Assembly (NCBI GenBank): GCA_963842955.1
Contig: CAWJIJ010000002.1
Location: forward strand, 1 to 64,000
Length of the DNA stretch: 64,000 nucleotides
Direction: 5' to 3'
Source of the DNA: JARFQW01 sp963842955
Lineage (GTDB): Bacteria; Pseudomonadota; Gammaproteobacteria; Steroidobacterales; XN24
Positions 1 through 11,345 of this stretch are shown here, one piece after another. The notes beneath the pieces were generated by a model. It did not search any database. It was not told where the DNA came from and saw only the letters and a program-made list of their open reading frames with translations. How positions within the stretch are numbered: position 1 is the first letter of the stretch; every line of letters begins with the position of its first letter. The position numbers and the translations under genes are program-made.

Positions 1-32
1 AAGCTGAGGTTCTACCATTGAACTACACCCGC
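1..32 (-). tRNA. tRNA-Gly, 5' part only (cut by window edge)
   Basis: Read on the minus strand, these 32 bases are the first half of a tRNA. The acceptor 5' strand is GCGGGTG, then TA, D-stem GTTC, loop AATGGTA, D-stem GAAC, one base, the 5' side of the anticodon stem TCAGC, and TT. The window ends exactly where the anticodon would begin. Acceptor, D-arm and anticodon-stem sequence closely resemble proteobacterial tRNA-Gly genes, so glycine is inferred, but the anticodon itself (CCC or TCC expected) is outside the window. The T-arm and 3' end are also missing. Confidence 0.8.
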
Positions 33-277
33 CTCGCGGCGACTTGCTTAGTCTACTTCGGCCATCGGGCAATCCCAATAGTAGCGATAAAGCGTCCGAT
101 GGCAGAGGAATAGTGGCGGGACCGTGGGGCCGTGGACCGAGTTACCGATAACGGGGCACCACGGGTCCTCACGGGCCACAAGCGAACCGCGGCGGGCAGC
201 GCAAGAATAGCCCCATTGGGGCGCCCGGGCTGGCTGGGCTTCGTCGAGCCGCGGTCCGTCGGGCCAGTTGCGGCCCG

Positions 278-1864
278 TCAGGGGGCCTCTTCCAGCTCGT
301 ACCTCGCGAGATAGACCTCCCCGGCCAGATGGCAGACCGACGACGCTTCCACCTTGCCATCCTCGTCGAAGTCGGCGCCCAGCTGCGTGTACCCCGTGGT
401 GTAGAGCGTCTTTCCGTCCCGGGACAGGCCCGCCGCATTGACGACATCGGCTGCATCACCCACCACCGTGAGCAACTGCTGCAATTCGCCACGCTCATCC
501 AGGATCGCCAGAAATCCTTCCTTACGGTCGTCGCCGTCGGATTCACGCTCGAGGATTCCGTCGTTGTCGAAGTCCAGGTCATTCGCATAGGTGCCGCTCA
601 CGAGAATCCGCGAGCCCTGCGCAGCAAGGTGGGTTCCCGACGCAGAATAGGTCTGCTGCCAAAGCCACTTGCCCCGGGGGTCGACCCGCAACAGGAACAG
701 GTTGGCATCGATATCGTGTTCGTACCGCCGGTCGCCCATGCTGTCGAACTGGATGTCGGCGATGCCGTCGCCGTCGAGATCTGATGCGGCGCTGTGCCCG
801 CCCAGTACGAACAGGTCACCATTGTTGGCCACCGCCAGGCCGCCGGCCGTCTGGATCGACGGGCCGGAAACCGACCGGATCCATTTCACCCGGCCATCGG
901 CGTCGAGCCGCGCATAGTAGGCATTGAGGTCGTATTGCACGGTGCCGTCGGGGCCCTTCGATGTGCCACTAACGGCGACCGGGCCGTCCGGTTTCCCATC
1001 GGCATCGAAATCCGGAGCGCCGTCCATGTAGGCCCCGGCGATGTAGATCTCATCGTTGCTGCCGGTGGCAATGCCCAGGCCGAGTACCCGCGCATCGCCG
1101 CCGGAAACGCGGGCCCACGCCAGCTCTCCGTCCGGCATGTACGCGGCCACCAGTGCCGACCCTTTCGGCGCGCCGACGACGTCCACCGTGCCGTCCCGGT
1201 CGATGTCCACCTCACCGGTGACGGTACCGATCAGGATCGCCCTGCCCTTCGTGTCCGTGGCGACCCGGTACATTTCGTCGAGGCCGCGCCCGCCGATCGC
1301 CCGGGCCCACAGGGGCTCGCCGTCGCGATCGTAACGCACGATGAATCCGTCCTTGCCGCCCTCGGACCTGAGTGCGCTGCTGGCAATAACCATCTCGTCA
1401 CTGAAATGGCCGACCGCATACAGGCCGCCGTGGAGGTCGGAGGCCACACCCCTGGCGGAGTCGTCCCCCCGGCTGCCCAGGTCCTTGGTCCATCCCGGCG
1501 CGCCGTCCCCGGTAAAGACGAACTTGCTGATAAGCGGGTCCGGTTGCCCGTGGGTAGGAATGTCGATGACGCCGTCGTAGTCGAGGTCCAGGCTGCCGCG
1601 GCGTCCTGCAACAAGCACGCTGCCCTGTTGGTCCACGACCAGGTCGCTGCCCCAGTCACTGCAGCAGGGACCACGCATGGTCCGAACTTCCCGGAACCGG
1701 TATTCGGCGGATTCGGCGTGGGCCGTCGGGCCCGATGCCGCAAGGATCGCGGCAACGGCCAGTAGCATGCCCAGGTCCGGCCGCCGCCGGGTCGCGGCTT
1801 TCGGATCGTGGTTCGCAACGCAGACCGTCGGCCGCCGGTTGCAGAGCGCGTGGTCACTTCCCAT
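278..1864 (-). CDS. secreted beta-propeller protein with calcium-binding-like loops
   Basis: A 528-residue protein with a hydrophobic segment at about residues 32-48 followed by THA-ES, a likely signal peptide after an unusually long charged N-terminus. The mature part is built from repeated blades of about 60-70 residues in which an Asp-rich loop recurs (DYDGVID, DRDGTVD, DADGKPD, DLDGDGIAD, DNDGILE, DEDGKVE). Such D-x-D-G loops are typical of FG-GAP, dockerin-like or SBBP repeats that bind calcium, so an extracellular or periplasmic calcium-stabilised propeller is likely. The ATG has GAGGTG seven bases upstream. No enzymatic motif is visible, so the function is unknown. Adhesion or surface binding is possible but is only inference. 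Confidence 0.8.
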   Translation of the reverse strand: MGSDHALCNRRPTVCVANHDPKAATRRRPDLGMLLAVAAILAASGPTAHAESAEYRFREVRTMRGPCCSDWGSDLVVDQQGSVLVAGRRGSLDLDYDGVIDIPTHGQPDPLISKFVFTGDGAPGWTKDLGSRGDDSARGVASDLHGGLYAVGHFSDEMVIASSALRSEGGKDGFIVRYDRDGEPLWARAIGGRGLDEMYRVATDTKGRAILIGTVTGEVDIDRDGTVDVVGAPKGSALVAAYMPDGELAWARVSGGDARVLGLGIATGSNDEIYIAGAYMDGAPDFDADGKPDGPVAVSGTSKGPDGTVQYDLNAYYARLDADGRVKWIRSVSGPSIQTAGGLAVANNGDLFVLGGHSAASDLDGDGIADIQFDSMGDRRYEHDIDANLFLLRVDPRGKWLWQQTYSASGTHLAAQGSRILVSGTYANDLDFDNDGILERESDGDDRKEGFLAILDERGELQQLLTVVGDAADVVNAAGLSRDGKTLYTTGYTQLGADFDEDGKVEASSVCHLAGEVYLARYELEEAP

Positions 1865-2101
1865 GAGTTCTCACCTCGCAAGGATTGAACGAATGCCGCG
1901 CCAAGCGATCTTAGCAGATCAACTGCGGCGGCAATTGGCGCGGGGCCGGGGACGCGGGACCGGGATTGAAAAACGTGATCCGCGGCCTCCCGATTCCCGT
2001 CGTGATCATCCCACAATCCGGGCCCGGGGAACGGCCCGCTCGACGAGCAGCGGCCGGTCAGACTTCCGCCGCAAAACCCTAGAGAAGGTCAGTCCAGCGA
2101 T

Positions 2102-3445
2102 ATGACGCAAGCGAAGCTACCCAGCCTGGCCACGAGCCGGCCATTGCGCCTGTTTGCCTTCACCTCGTTTTACGTCGCCCAGGGCTTGCCCATCGGGCTG
2201 ATTACCGTGGCCATGCCGGCGTGGCTTGCCGCCTCTGGCGCGAGCGCGAGCGAGGTGGCGAGTTTCGTGGCCATCACGACGCTGCCCTGGGGATTCAAGC
2301 TGTTTGCCGGCCCCATGATGGACCGCTTCCGGTTTCCTGCTCTGGGCGGCCGGCGGCCCTGGGTGATGCTCGCCCAGTCAGGCCTGCTGGTCTCGCTTCT
2401 GGTCCTGACGCTGATCGGCGGCACATCCGCGGAGGTGGCGTTTCTCACCTGGAGTTGCTTTGTCATCAACAGTTTCGCCGCTGTCCAGGATGTGGCCGTC
2501 GACGGCATGGCCATCGACATTCTGCCGGAGGATGAACGGGGTCGCGCCAACGCGTTGATGGCCTTCGGCCAGGTGGCGGGCTATGCGGGCGCCGGCGCCC
2601 TCTGTGGATGGCTGCTCGTGCGCTACGGCGTATCGGTGACGGCGGGCGCGATGGCAGCGGGGGTCGCGGCGATCCTGGTGCTGGTGACACTGCTTCGGGA
2701 ACGTGACGGCGAGAAACTGCTGCCGTGGACCGCGGGAAGCGTGCAGCATCAGGAACACCTCCATGCCACCAGCTGGAAAGCCATCGGGGTCAATCTGACC
2801 CGGGTGCTCATCCTGCCGATGAGCCTGTTGCTCATGCTCGTAACAGTTTGCTGGCGGCTCAGCGACGGGATTTTCATCACGGCCATCCCGGTCGTGCTGA
2901 CCCAGGAATTCGGCTGGTCGAGCAACGACTACTCCACCTGGTATGCGAACTCGAGTTTCGTGGCGGCCCTGTGCGGCGTCCTGCTCGGACCCTTCATCGA
3001 CCGGCACGGCGCCCGCAAGTTCTTCATCGCCGGATTCCTGGCCTGTTTTGTTTCCTACCTGGTCCTCGCGATGATGGCGGACGGGTGGGACCAGCCCCGG
3101 GTCTGGATCATCGGCATGTTCGCCGTCAACTTTTCGATTCAGATCGTGTTTGTGGCGTTCATCGCTCTGCACATGTCTATTTGCTGGCCCAGGGTCGCCG
3201 CCACCCAGTTCGCTATCTACATGGCGTGGTCCAACCTGTGCCGGTCCTTCGGGGCCAAGGCATACGGGGAGATGTCTCCGTTTCTCGAAGCTGGCCAGGA
3301 AACCCTGATCATGGCCGGCCTGAGCCTGACGGGCGCCGTGCTCCTGGTTTTCGTGCGGCTCGACCGGCACCGCGAGCGCCTCGAACGGCTGCACGTCCGT
3401 GAGCCCGCCGAGGACGCGCTCGCCGACGTTCCGGCGCGATTCTGA
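2102..3445 (+). CDS. MFS transporter, AmpG/PAT-like
   Basis: A 447-residue inner-membrane protein with about 12 hydrophobic segments. The N-terminal part (FYVAQGLPIGL, then a loop with GPMMDRFRFPALGGRRPW after the second helix pair) matches the layout of AmpG-type and acetyl-CoA-transporter-like major facilitator proteins: a GLP motif in helix 1 and a D-R...GRR loop. Family members move muropeptides or other bulky solutes by proton symport, but the substrate cannot be read from sequence. A second, more typical AmpG-like gene lies at 31515-32876, so this copy probably has a different job. It is a single-gene unit, divergent from the beta-propeller gene. Confidence 0.78.
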   Translation: MTQAKLPSLATSRPLRLFAFTSFYVAQGLPIGLITVAMPAWLAASGASASEVASFVAITTLPWGFKLFAGPMMDRFRFPALGGRRPWVMLAQSGLLVSLLVLTLIGGTSAEVAFLTWSCFVINSFAAVQDVAVDGMAIDILPEDERGRANALMAFGQVAGYAGAGALCGWLLVRYGVSVTAGAMAAGVAAILVLVTLLRERDGEKLLPWTAGSVQHQEHLHATSWKAIGVNLTRVLILPMSLLLMLVTVCWRLSDGIFITAIPVVLTQEFGWSSNDYSTWYANSSFVAALCGVLLGPFIDRHGARKFFIAGFLACFVSYLVLAMMADGWDQPRVWIIGMFAVNFSIQIVFVAFIALHMSICWPRVAATQFAIYMAWSNLCRSFGAKAYGEMSPFLEAGQETLIMAGLSLTGAVLLVFVRLDRHRERLERLHVREPAEDALADVPARF

Positions 3446-3713
3446 CACCCGCCGGAGGGCCGGTGGTGCCGGATTCGGACGGCGTCAGACCAGGATCCGA
3501 CCCACTCCGGGTCGGGCGGCGGGCGAGGATCGCCAGGGGGCCGGTGTTCTGGCGCGGAGCCGCCAAACAGGGACCGCGGCATGATTCCGGCAGTCGGCGC
3601 CTTCGACGGCGAGGGCGACGCGCTATCGTCCTGATCGCTTCGCCCCCACCGACCCGGCTCGCCGTAATCCGGCGGCGGATATCCCCATGCGCAAGGCCCC
3701 TGGTGCATCCCTT
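3446..3713. other. intergenic region between two transporter genes
   Basis: About 270 bases of GC-rich DNA between the MFS gene and the promoter of the next transporter. No RNA gene, conserved ORF or clear terminator was recognised. The only structure noticed is an imperfect inverted repeat around CCACTCCGGGTCGGG. Confidence 0.5.
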
Positions 3714-3742
3714 TTGTTCGCCAAATCCGGTGCATCTATAGT
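3714..3742 (+). promoter_or_regulatory. sigma-70-type promoter for the DASS transporter
   Basis: TTGTTC at 3714-3719 and TATAGT at 3737-3742 are separated by exactly 17 bases. Each hexamer matches four or five of six consensus positions. The site lies about 50 bases upstream of the GTG start at 3793. This is pattern recognition only. Confidence 0.5.
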
Positions 3743-3792
3743 GGTCGCTATGTCGGTGACCCTATGAACCTTTCACCCTGGAACTGCTTGCC

Positions 3793-5175
3793 GTGAGCGC
3801 GGCGGGTCTGCGCCGGATGGCGTTTCTAGCGGGCCCGCTGGTCGCCCTGATCATGGTGGCCTACCTGCGTGGGCGGGGCCTGTCGCCCGATATCGCGATT
3901 ACCGCCTCGGTGACCCTCTGGTGCGTGGTGTGGTGGGTCTTCGAACCGGTACCGATTCCCGTGACCTCGCTGCTGCCGCTGGCCCTGCTGCCACTATTCG
4001 GCGTGCTGACCCCGGCCCAGGTCGGTGCGGCCTACGGCAGTCCGCTGATCCTGCTCCTGCTCGGCGGCTTTATCCTTTCTCGCGCAATGGAGCACAGCGG
4101 CGCCCATCGGCGTATCGCCCTGAACATGGTCAGGCTGTTTGGTGCACAAAGCGATCGGCGGCTGGTGTTCGGATTCATGGCGGCCGCTGCCGTGCTCAGC
4201 ATGTGGATTTCCAACACGGCGACAACCCTCATGCTGCTGCCCGTGGCACTCGCCGTGCTGGAGAAGGCCAACAGCAACCGGCTGGCGATCCCACTCTTGC
4301 TGGGCATCGCCTATGCCGCCAGCGTCGGGGGTATCGGCACGCCGATCGGTACGCCGCCCAACCTGGTATTCATGCAGGTCTACGAGGAGACCACCGGCAA
4401 TGCGGTGACCTTTACCCAGTGGATGGCCTGGGGGGTGCCGGTAGTGTTATGCATGCTGCCGCTCATGGCTCTCTGGCTGACTCGTGGCCTCGCCGGCGGC
4501 AGCGGCGTGGAAGTGCCGGAGGTCGGTCCCTGGCGGCCGGAAGAGAAGCGCGTGATGTGGGTGTTTGCATTAACGGCGCTGGCCTGGGTGACGCGCGCCA
4601 CGCCGTTCGGCGGCTGGAGCGCGTGGCTCGGACTGCCGGGCGCCAACGACGCCTCGGTGGCTCTGCTGGCGGTCGTGGTCATGTTCTCGGTGCCCAACGG
4701 CCGGGGCGGTCGTCTGCTGGACTGGGAGACCGCGGTCACGATCCCCTGGGGCGTCCTGCTGTTGTTCTCGGGCGGTATTTGCCTGGCCAAGGCGTTCGTG
4801 AGCTCCGGCCTGTCGCCGCTGATGGGGGAGTGGCTGACCACCTTGAGCGACCTGCCGCTGTGGCTGCTGATCGGCGTGATCTGTCTCGTGGTCACGTTCC
4901 TCACCGAGACCACGAGCAATACCGCGAGCACGACCCTGCTCATGCCCATTCTGGCAGCCGCGGCCCTGTCGGCCGGGATCGCCCCCGAGCTGCTGATGGT
5001 GCCGGCGGCCATGACAGCCAGCTGTGCGTTCATGCTGCCGGTCGCCACGGCGCCGAACAGCGTGGTCTACGGGAGCGGCCGCATCCCGATCCAGCGCATG
5101 GCACGCGAGGGCGTGGTCCTGAATCTTGTCGGCGTGCTGATCGTCAGCCAGTGCTGCTACTGGCTGCTGACCTGA
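3793..5175 (+). CDS. SLC13/DASS family anion:sodium symporter
   Basis: A 460-residue membrane protein with 11-12 predicted helices. It carries both SNT signatures of the divalent-anion:Na+ symporter family: ISNTATT at about residues 139-145 and TSNTAST at about 375-381. Those Ser-Asn-Thr motifs bind substrate carboxylate and sodium in the family (VcINDY, SdcS). Likely substrates are C4-dicarboxylates such as succinate or malate; sulfate is an alternative. GTG start with a weak ribosome-binding site; ATG at 3817 (MAFLAG) is an alternative start eight codons later. A promoter-like pair lies just upstream. The protein is complete in length. Confidence 0.88.
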   Translation: MSAAGLRRMAFLAGPLVALIMVAYLRGRGLSPDIAITASVTLWCVVWWVFEPVPIPVTSLLPLALLPLFGVLTPAQVGAAYGSPLILLLLGGFILSRAMEHSGAHRRIALNMVRLFGAQSDRRLVFGFMAAAAVLSMWISNTATTLMLLPVALAVLEKANSNRLAIPLLLGIAYAASVGGIGTPIGTPPNLVFMQVYEETTGNAVTFTQWMAWGVPVVLCMLPLMALWLTRGLAGGSGVEVPEVGPWRPEEKRVMWVFALTALAWVTRATPFGGWSAWLGLPGANDASVALLAVVVMFSVPNGRGGRLLDWETAVTIPWGVLLLFSGGICLAKAFVSSGLSPLMGEWLTTLSDLPLWLLIGVICLVVTFLTETTSNTASTTLLMPILAAAALSAGIAPELLMVPAAMTASCAFMLPVATAPNSVVYGSGRIPIQRMAREGVVLNLVGVLIVSQCCYWLLT

Positions 5176-5296
5176 ACGGTAATTTGGCGGGGTAATTCGG
5201 GGTTGGACCGCAGTAGTCCGGCGGCACGGAACGACACTCGACAAAACTCGGTGGGTCAGACCCGTTACGCCGAAGCAGTCTCGTCGGCTCGCCGTC

Positions 5297-7033
5297 TTAC
5301 TGGTACGCGACGCCGCCGGTTCGACGCCGGTCGAACACCCCGGTCACATCGCGGCCGCGGATCTGGATGGCCTGGACGTCGCCGATGGATTCCACCTCAT
5401 CGAGCGTATAGCCGAGTTCCATGAGGGCATCCAGGGTGCTCCTTGCAAGGGTGTACCGCCCGTCTTCCTCGATCGAGATCGGATCCGTTTCGGGCAGAAG
5501 GGGTGGCCACTGGTGATGGAACCGGGGAAGGTCCACTGCCTCCGCCAGGGACCGACCGTAGTCGATGCTGTGCAGGATCACCTGCAGCACGGTGCTGATG
5601 ATGGTCGACCCGCCGGGCGAACCGAGGACCAGAAAGAGGTCTCCCTCCGGGGAATAAACCATCGTCGGCGACATGGATGAGAGAGGCCGCTTGCCGGGCG
5701 CGATCTCGTTTGCTTCAGAGCCGGTCACCCCATAGACGTTGGGAACCCCCGGTTTCGCGGAGAAGTCGTTCATCTGGCTGTTGAGCAGGAAACCTGCGCC
5801 GTCGACCACGATGCCGGAGCCGTAACCGGTGTTCATCGTCGTGGTATTTGAAACCGCGAGCCCGTTGCGGTCGACGATGCTGAAGTGGGTTGTCTGACCG
5901 TCGGTGTCCACCTGTACCGGAAGATCGCCGGCCTTGATGGCCTCGGGATCCGTCCGGCGCTTCAGATCAATTCCCTTGGCCCTTGCCCGCGCGTATTTCT
6001 TGTCGGTCAGAACATCGACGGGTACCTCGGCGAAGGCCGGATCGCCGAGGTACGCCGCGCGATCGGCGAATACCCGCTTCGCGATCTCCGCCTGAAGATG
6101 GATTTGCTCAGGAGCGTGGAGCGGCAGCCGATCGAAGGACTCGAGCATGTTGAGGAATTCGATCAGGATGACGCCACCGGACGACGGCGGTGGCATCGAG
6201 ACGATCTTGTAGCCCCGGTATTGGCCTTCGATCGGTTCTCGCCACACGGGTCGATAGGACGCAAGATCCTCCATTGTGATCAATCCGTCGCCGCGCTCCA
6301 TTTCCTCGACGATGAGATCCGCCGTCCGGCCCGTATAGAACTCGTCCGGGCCCTGTTCGGCAATGCGCCGCAGCGTATTGGCCAGATCCGGGATACTCAT
6401 TCGATCCTCGGTCCCGGCTCGGAAATAGAGCTGAAACTCGATCTGCTCCCGAAAACGCTCGTCGACCGCCGCGAACTTTGCACCGTATTCGACGATCTTG
6501 CCCGCCGTCCACGGGTCGACCTCGAAGCCGTCTTGCGCCAGGTCGATCGCGGGCTGAATCAACTCTGCCCATGGCAGCGTGCCATACCGCTCATGTAATG
6601 CGGCCATTCCACGCACCGTGCCGGGCACCCCTGCGGCCAGGGCGCTATGCACACTCAAAAGCGCATCGACCTCTCCGTGCTCGTTCAGGAACATGTCGCG
6701 ATGGGCACCGCCGGGCGCCGTCTCTCTGTAATCGAGTGCGACAACCTCACCGGCATCCGGATCGTGGATCAGCATGAAGCCGCCGCCCCCGATCCCGGCG
6801 CCGATGGCATTGGTCGTGGAGATCGCAAATTGAACCGCGATCGCGGCGTCCACGGCGTTGCCGCCGCGACGCAGAATCTCACCACCTACCAGGGCCGCCT
6901 GGGACTCGGGCGCCGCGACCACACCGCGCTCGAGCGCGGGACCGGGTGCGGACCGATGGACTGTTCCGCAGGCAACGACCAGTCCGATCAACGCGGCGAG
7001 GCCCAAGGTAGAGAGCAATCTGCTTATGGACAT
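5297..7033 (-). CDS. ggt: gamma-glutamyltransferase, lipoprotein form
   Basis: A 578-residue precursor of an Ntn hydrolase that cleaves glutathione and other gamma-glutamyl compounds. It begins with a signal peptide ending in the lipobox LVVAC (Cys22), so it is probably anchored as a periplasmic lipoprotein. Autoprocessing would occur before Thr381 in GQTTHFS, releasing the small subunit with its N-terminal nucleophile Thr. GIGGGGF near residue 80 and PLSSMSPT further on (oxyanion-hole serines) are the other family landmarks. The ATG is preceded by AGAGGA. It is a single gene. A second ggt lies at 40352-42025; the two differ in sequence and in membrane anchoring, so they are not a recent duplication. 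Confidence 0.93.
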   Translation of the reverse strand: MSISRLLSTLGLAALIGLVVACGTVHRSAPGPALERGVVAAPESQAALVGGEILRRGGNAVDAAIAVQFAISTTNAIGAGIGGGGFMLIHDPDAGEVVALDYRETAPGGAHRDMFLNEHGEVDALLSVHSALAAGVPGTVRGMAALHERYGTLPWAELIQPAIDLAQDGFEVDPWTAGKIVEYGAKFAAVDERFREQIEFQLYFRAGTEDRMSIPDLANTLRRIAEQGPDEFYTGRTADLIVEEMERGDGLITMEDLASYRPVWREPIEGQYRGYKIVSMPPPSSGGVILIEFLNMLESFDRLPLHAPEQIHLQAEIAKRVFADRAAYLGDPAFAEVPVDVLTDKKYARARAKGIDLKRRTDPEAIKAGDLPVQVDTDGQTTHFSIVDRNGLAVSNTTTMNTGYGSGIVVDGAGFLLNSQMNDFSAKPGVPNVYGVTGSEANEIAPGKRPLSSMSPTMVYSPEGDLFLVLGSPGGSTIISTVLQVILHSIDYGRSLAEAVDLPRFHHQWPPLLPETDPISIEEDGRYTLARSTLDALMELGYTLDEVESIGDVQAIQIRGRDVTGVFDRRRTGGVAYQ

Positions 7034-7253
7034 CGAATCCTCTTTCTTCGCAATCCCTGACCTTTAATTTCGCCTCTGAACAGGCTCGACCTCCTGTACC
7101 CCCATTGAGCTCTTCGACCCGGAGTCCTTCCAGGCCCGGCCTCCGCTTGCTTCCGGAGTCGAACCGCAGTAGCTGCACCGCCGATTGCTAGCAAAACGGT
7201 CGAATCCGGGGGCAGACCCCGACAAAACCCATGCCGGCTAGGGCTCATCGCCG

Positions 7254-8516
7254 CTAGGAGAGCACCGACTTCGGCAGGAACCGGCTTGCGGACTTGCGCA
7301 GCGCGGCCGCCTTGGCGACCCGCTTGATTGCGAGCACGAACGCCGCGGTTCGCAGGTCCAGGCTATTGACCCGGGCCAGGTGGGCCACGTTCTGGTAGGC
7401 CCGGCGCATGATCTTCTCCAGCTCCTCGACCACCCGGTCTTCCTCCCAGCGGTACTGCTGGATGTTCTGGCTCCATTCGAAATAGCTGACGGTCACGCCG
7501 CCGGCGTTGGCGAGAATATCCGGAATTACCGTCACACCCTTCGCCACCAGGATGTCATGGGCGGCCACGTTGAGAGGTCCGTTGGCGCCCTCGACGATGA
7601 TCTTCGCGCGAACGTCCGCCGCATTGGCCTCCGTGATGGCCTCTTCGAGAGCGGCGGGAATCAACACATCCGCGTCGTGGGTCAGCACCTGGTCGCCCGG
7701 TATGGCGTCGGCGTCGGGGAATCCTTCCACCTCCCCATGTTCCTTCACGTAGTCCAGCAGCGCCGGAATGTCGATGCCCTCGTCGTTGGCAATGCCGCCG
7801 CTGCTGTCGGACACGGCAACGACCCGCCCGCCGCGCTCGGCGATGAGGCGCGCCGCGTGGCTGCCCACGTTGCCGAACCCCTGAAGGGCAACGCTCACGT
7901 CCGACAGGCCGCGGCTGTCGGACTTCAGGCACTCCTCAAGTGCGTACATCACACCCCGGCCTGTGGCTTCATCGCGGCCGAAGGACCCGAACACCTCGAC
8001 CGGCTTGCCGGTAACGACGCCCGGGCTGAAGCCGTAGAACTTGGAATACTCGTCCATGATCCAGGCCATGATCTGGGCGTTGGTGTTCACGTCCGGCGCG
8101 GGGATGTCGGTGGTGGGCCCAATCACGTCCTTGATAAGCTCCACGAACCGCGTCGTAATGCGGTACAGCTCGGCCTCGCTCAGTTTCGAAGGGTCGCAAT
8201 TGATGCCGCCCTTCGCGCCGCCGTAGGGGATGTCCACGACCGCGGTCTTCCAGGTCATGAGGCTGGCAAGGCTGGCCGCGTGATCTTCGTCCATGCTCGG
8301 GTGGTACCGAAGGCCGCCTTTCATGGGTCCCCGGGCGGCGTTGTGCTGAACGCGGAAGCCGAGGTGATGGTGCAGGTTGCCGTCATCACTTTCGGTCACG
8401 AGTTCCACACGTACAACGCGACTGGGGGTCTGCAGAATCGCCCGCAGCTTGTCGCTGAGTTCGAGATGGTCGGCCGCTCTCGTGAAAAACTGGTTCGTCG
8501 TTTCAAGCATGGTCAT
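7254..8516 (-). CDS. Glu/Leu/Phe/Val dehydrogenase family glutamate dehydrogenase
   Basis: A 420-residue cytoplasmic oxidoreductase that interconverts glutamate and 2-oxoglutarate plus ammonia with NAD(P). Visible motifs are the substrate-binding RGPMKGGLRYHP, the catalytic-lysine region YGGAKGGI, the catalytic-Asp region PAPDVNT, and the Rossmann GFGNVG of the coenzyme domain. The length of about 420 matches the hexameric small GDH family, mostly NAD-linked or dual. ATG at 8516 was chosen because GGGAGG lies six bases upstream; an in-frame ATG at 8561 would add 15 Cys- and Gln-rich residues unlike the family. The gene is followed at its 5' side by a cluster of short repeats (8549-8704). Confidence 0.92.
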   Translation of the reverse strand: MTMLETTNQFFTRAADHLELSDKLRAILQTPSRVVRVELVTESDDGNLHHHLGFRVQHNAARGPMKGGLRYHPSMDEDHAASLASLMTWKTAVVDIPYGGAKGGINCDPSKLSEAELYRITTRFVELIKDVIGPTTDIPAPDVNTNAQIMAWIMDEYSKFYGFSPGVVTGKPVEVFGSFGRDEATGRGVMYALEECLKSDSRGLSDVSVALQGFGNVGSHAARLIAERGGRVVAVSDSSGGIANDEGIDIPALLDYVKEHGEVEGFPDADAIPGDQVLTHDADVLIPAALEEAITEANAADVRAKIIVEGANGPLNVAAHDILVAKGVTVIPDILANAGGVTVSYFEWSQNIQQYRWEEDRVVEELEKIMRRAYQNVAHLARVNSLDLRTAAFVLAIKRVAKAAALRKSASRFLPKSVLS

Positions 8517-8548
8517 CGCTCCCCTCCCGCAGTCCTGGGCGCAGTCCT

Positions 8549-8704
8549 GGGGACAGTTCACAGAATGGAGTCAGGTGCACTGTCCCTCGAATTACCTGCG
8601 GCTAAATCGCTGATTCTGATTGGTCGAGTTAGGTGAACTGTCCCCGAAAATCAACCGATGCCAGAACCATGATTTTACGCGATCCAGTTGAGTGCACAGT
8701 CCCC
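8549..8704. repeat. four copies of a short GTGMACWGTCCC-type repeat
   Basis: Four closely related words lie in 156 intergenic bases. GGGGACAGTTCAC at 8549-8561 is inverted relative to AGGTGCACTGTCCC (8573-8586), AGGTGAACTGTCCCC (8631-8645) and AGTGCACAGTCCCC (8691-8704). The shared core is GTG(A/C)AC(A/T)GTCCC. Similar words are known from REP-like intergenic elements of gammaproteobacteria mobilised by RAYT transposases; no transposase is present here. They sit between the 3' end of the stressosome kinase operon and the GDH gene. Confidence 0.6.
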
Positions 8705-8708
8705 GTAA

Positions 8709-10745
<2,037 letters not shown>

Positions 10746-10749
<4 letters not shown>

Positions 10750-11345
10750 GACCCGTACCTCACGGCGATACACGCGGCATCGTCGTGGTCCTTGCCGAAG
10801 CGCTCCACGATATTGTCCGCCACCTCTTCGGTGGCGTGGTGCACGACGCTGGGATAGTCGCCCGCCGTGAACCGGTCGCTGACGCCGTCAGTGTAGAGCA
10901 CGACCACGTCGCCGCCGGCCAGGGCGAGGGTCTGCGGACGCAGGGTGCGCAGGGTATAGCCGACCACGCCATCCTGGGAAACAAGCCGTGTCTCGGTCGC
11001 GCCGAAGCGGCGTATCGCGGTATTGCCTACACCCACGTAGGTGAGCCGGCCGGAGCGATGGTCGATAGCACAAAACCCGGCGGCCGCACCCCGGGTGCCC
11101 TTGAGATGCTGGTGCAGACTGGTCATCACGTTCGCAACCCGGTGAGTGGCGTAGCGGCCGAGAAACGCCTCGATCACGGTCGTCAGTTCGTGGGCCTCGG
11201 GGCCGTGGCCAAGCACGTCCACAATGGCCACGAACAGGCCATGCTCCAGCGGCCGGATCACCACGGTGTCGCCGCTCACCCGTTCACCCATGCAGGGGCG
11301 AACCCGGCTTGCGTACTCAAGCGACTCCGTTGGGCTCACTTCCAT
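10746..11345 (-). CDS. rsbX: RsbX-like PP2C/SpoIIE-family serine phosphatase
   Basis: A 199-residue single-domain phosphatase. In characterised stressosomes RsbX dephosphorylates RsbR and RsbS and resets the complex after signalling. Metal-binding motifs of the PPM fold are present: SGDTVV (Asp26), VDVLGHGPEA (Asp43), VGVGNT, YTDGVSD (Asp153) and HDDAACIAV (Asp188/189). The length matches B. subtilis RsbX and lacks the N-terminal extension of RsbU. The ATG at 11345 overlaps the end of rsbT by ten bases, and its stop overlaps the kinase start, which indicates translational coupling. The DVLGHG motif has Val where many relatives have Gly. Confidence 0.9.

Noticed and set aside
5249..5262. GGGTCAGACCCG as part of a dispersed repeat family
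   Set aside because: Similar words occur near 7211 and 17668 but are degenerate and too short to separate from chance in GC-rich DNA without a genome-wide count.
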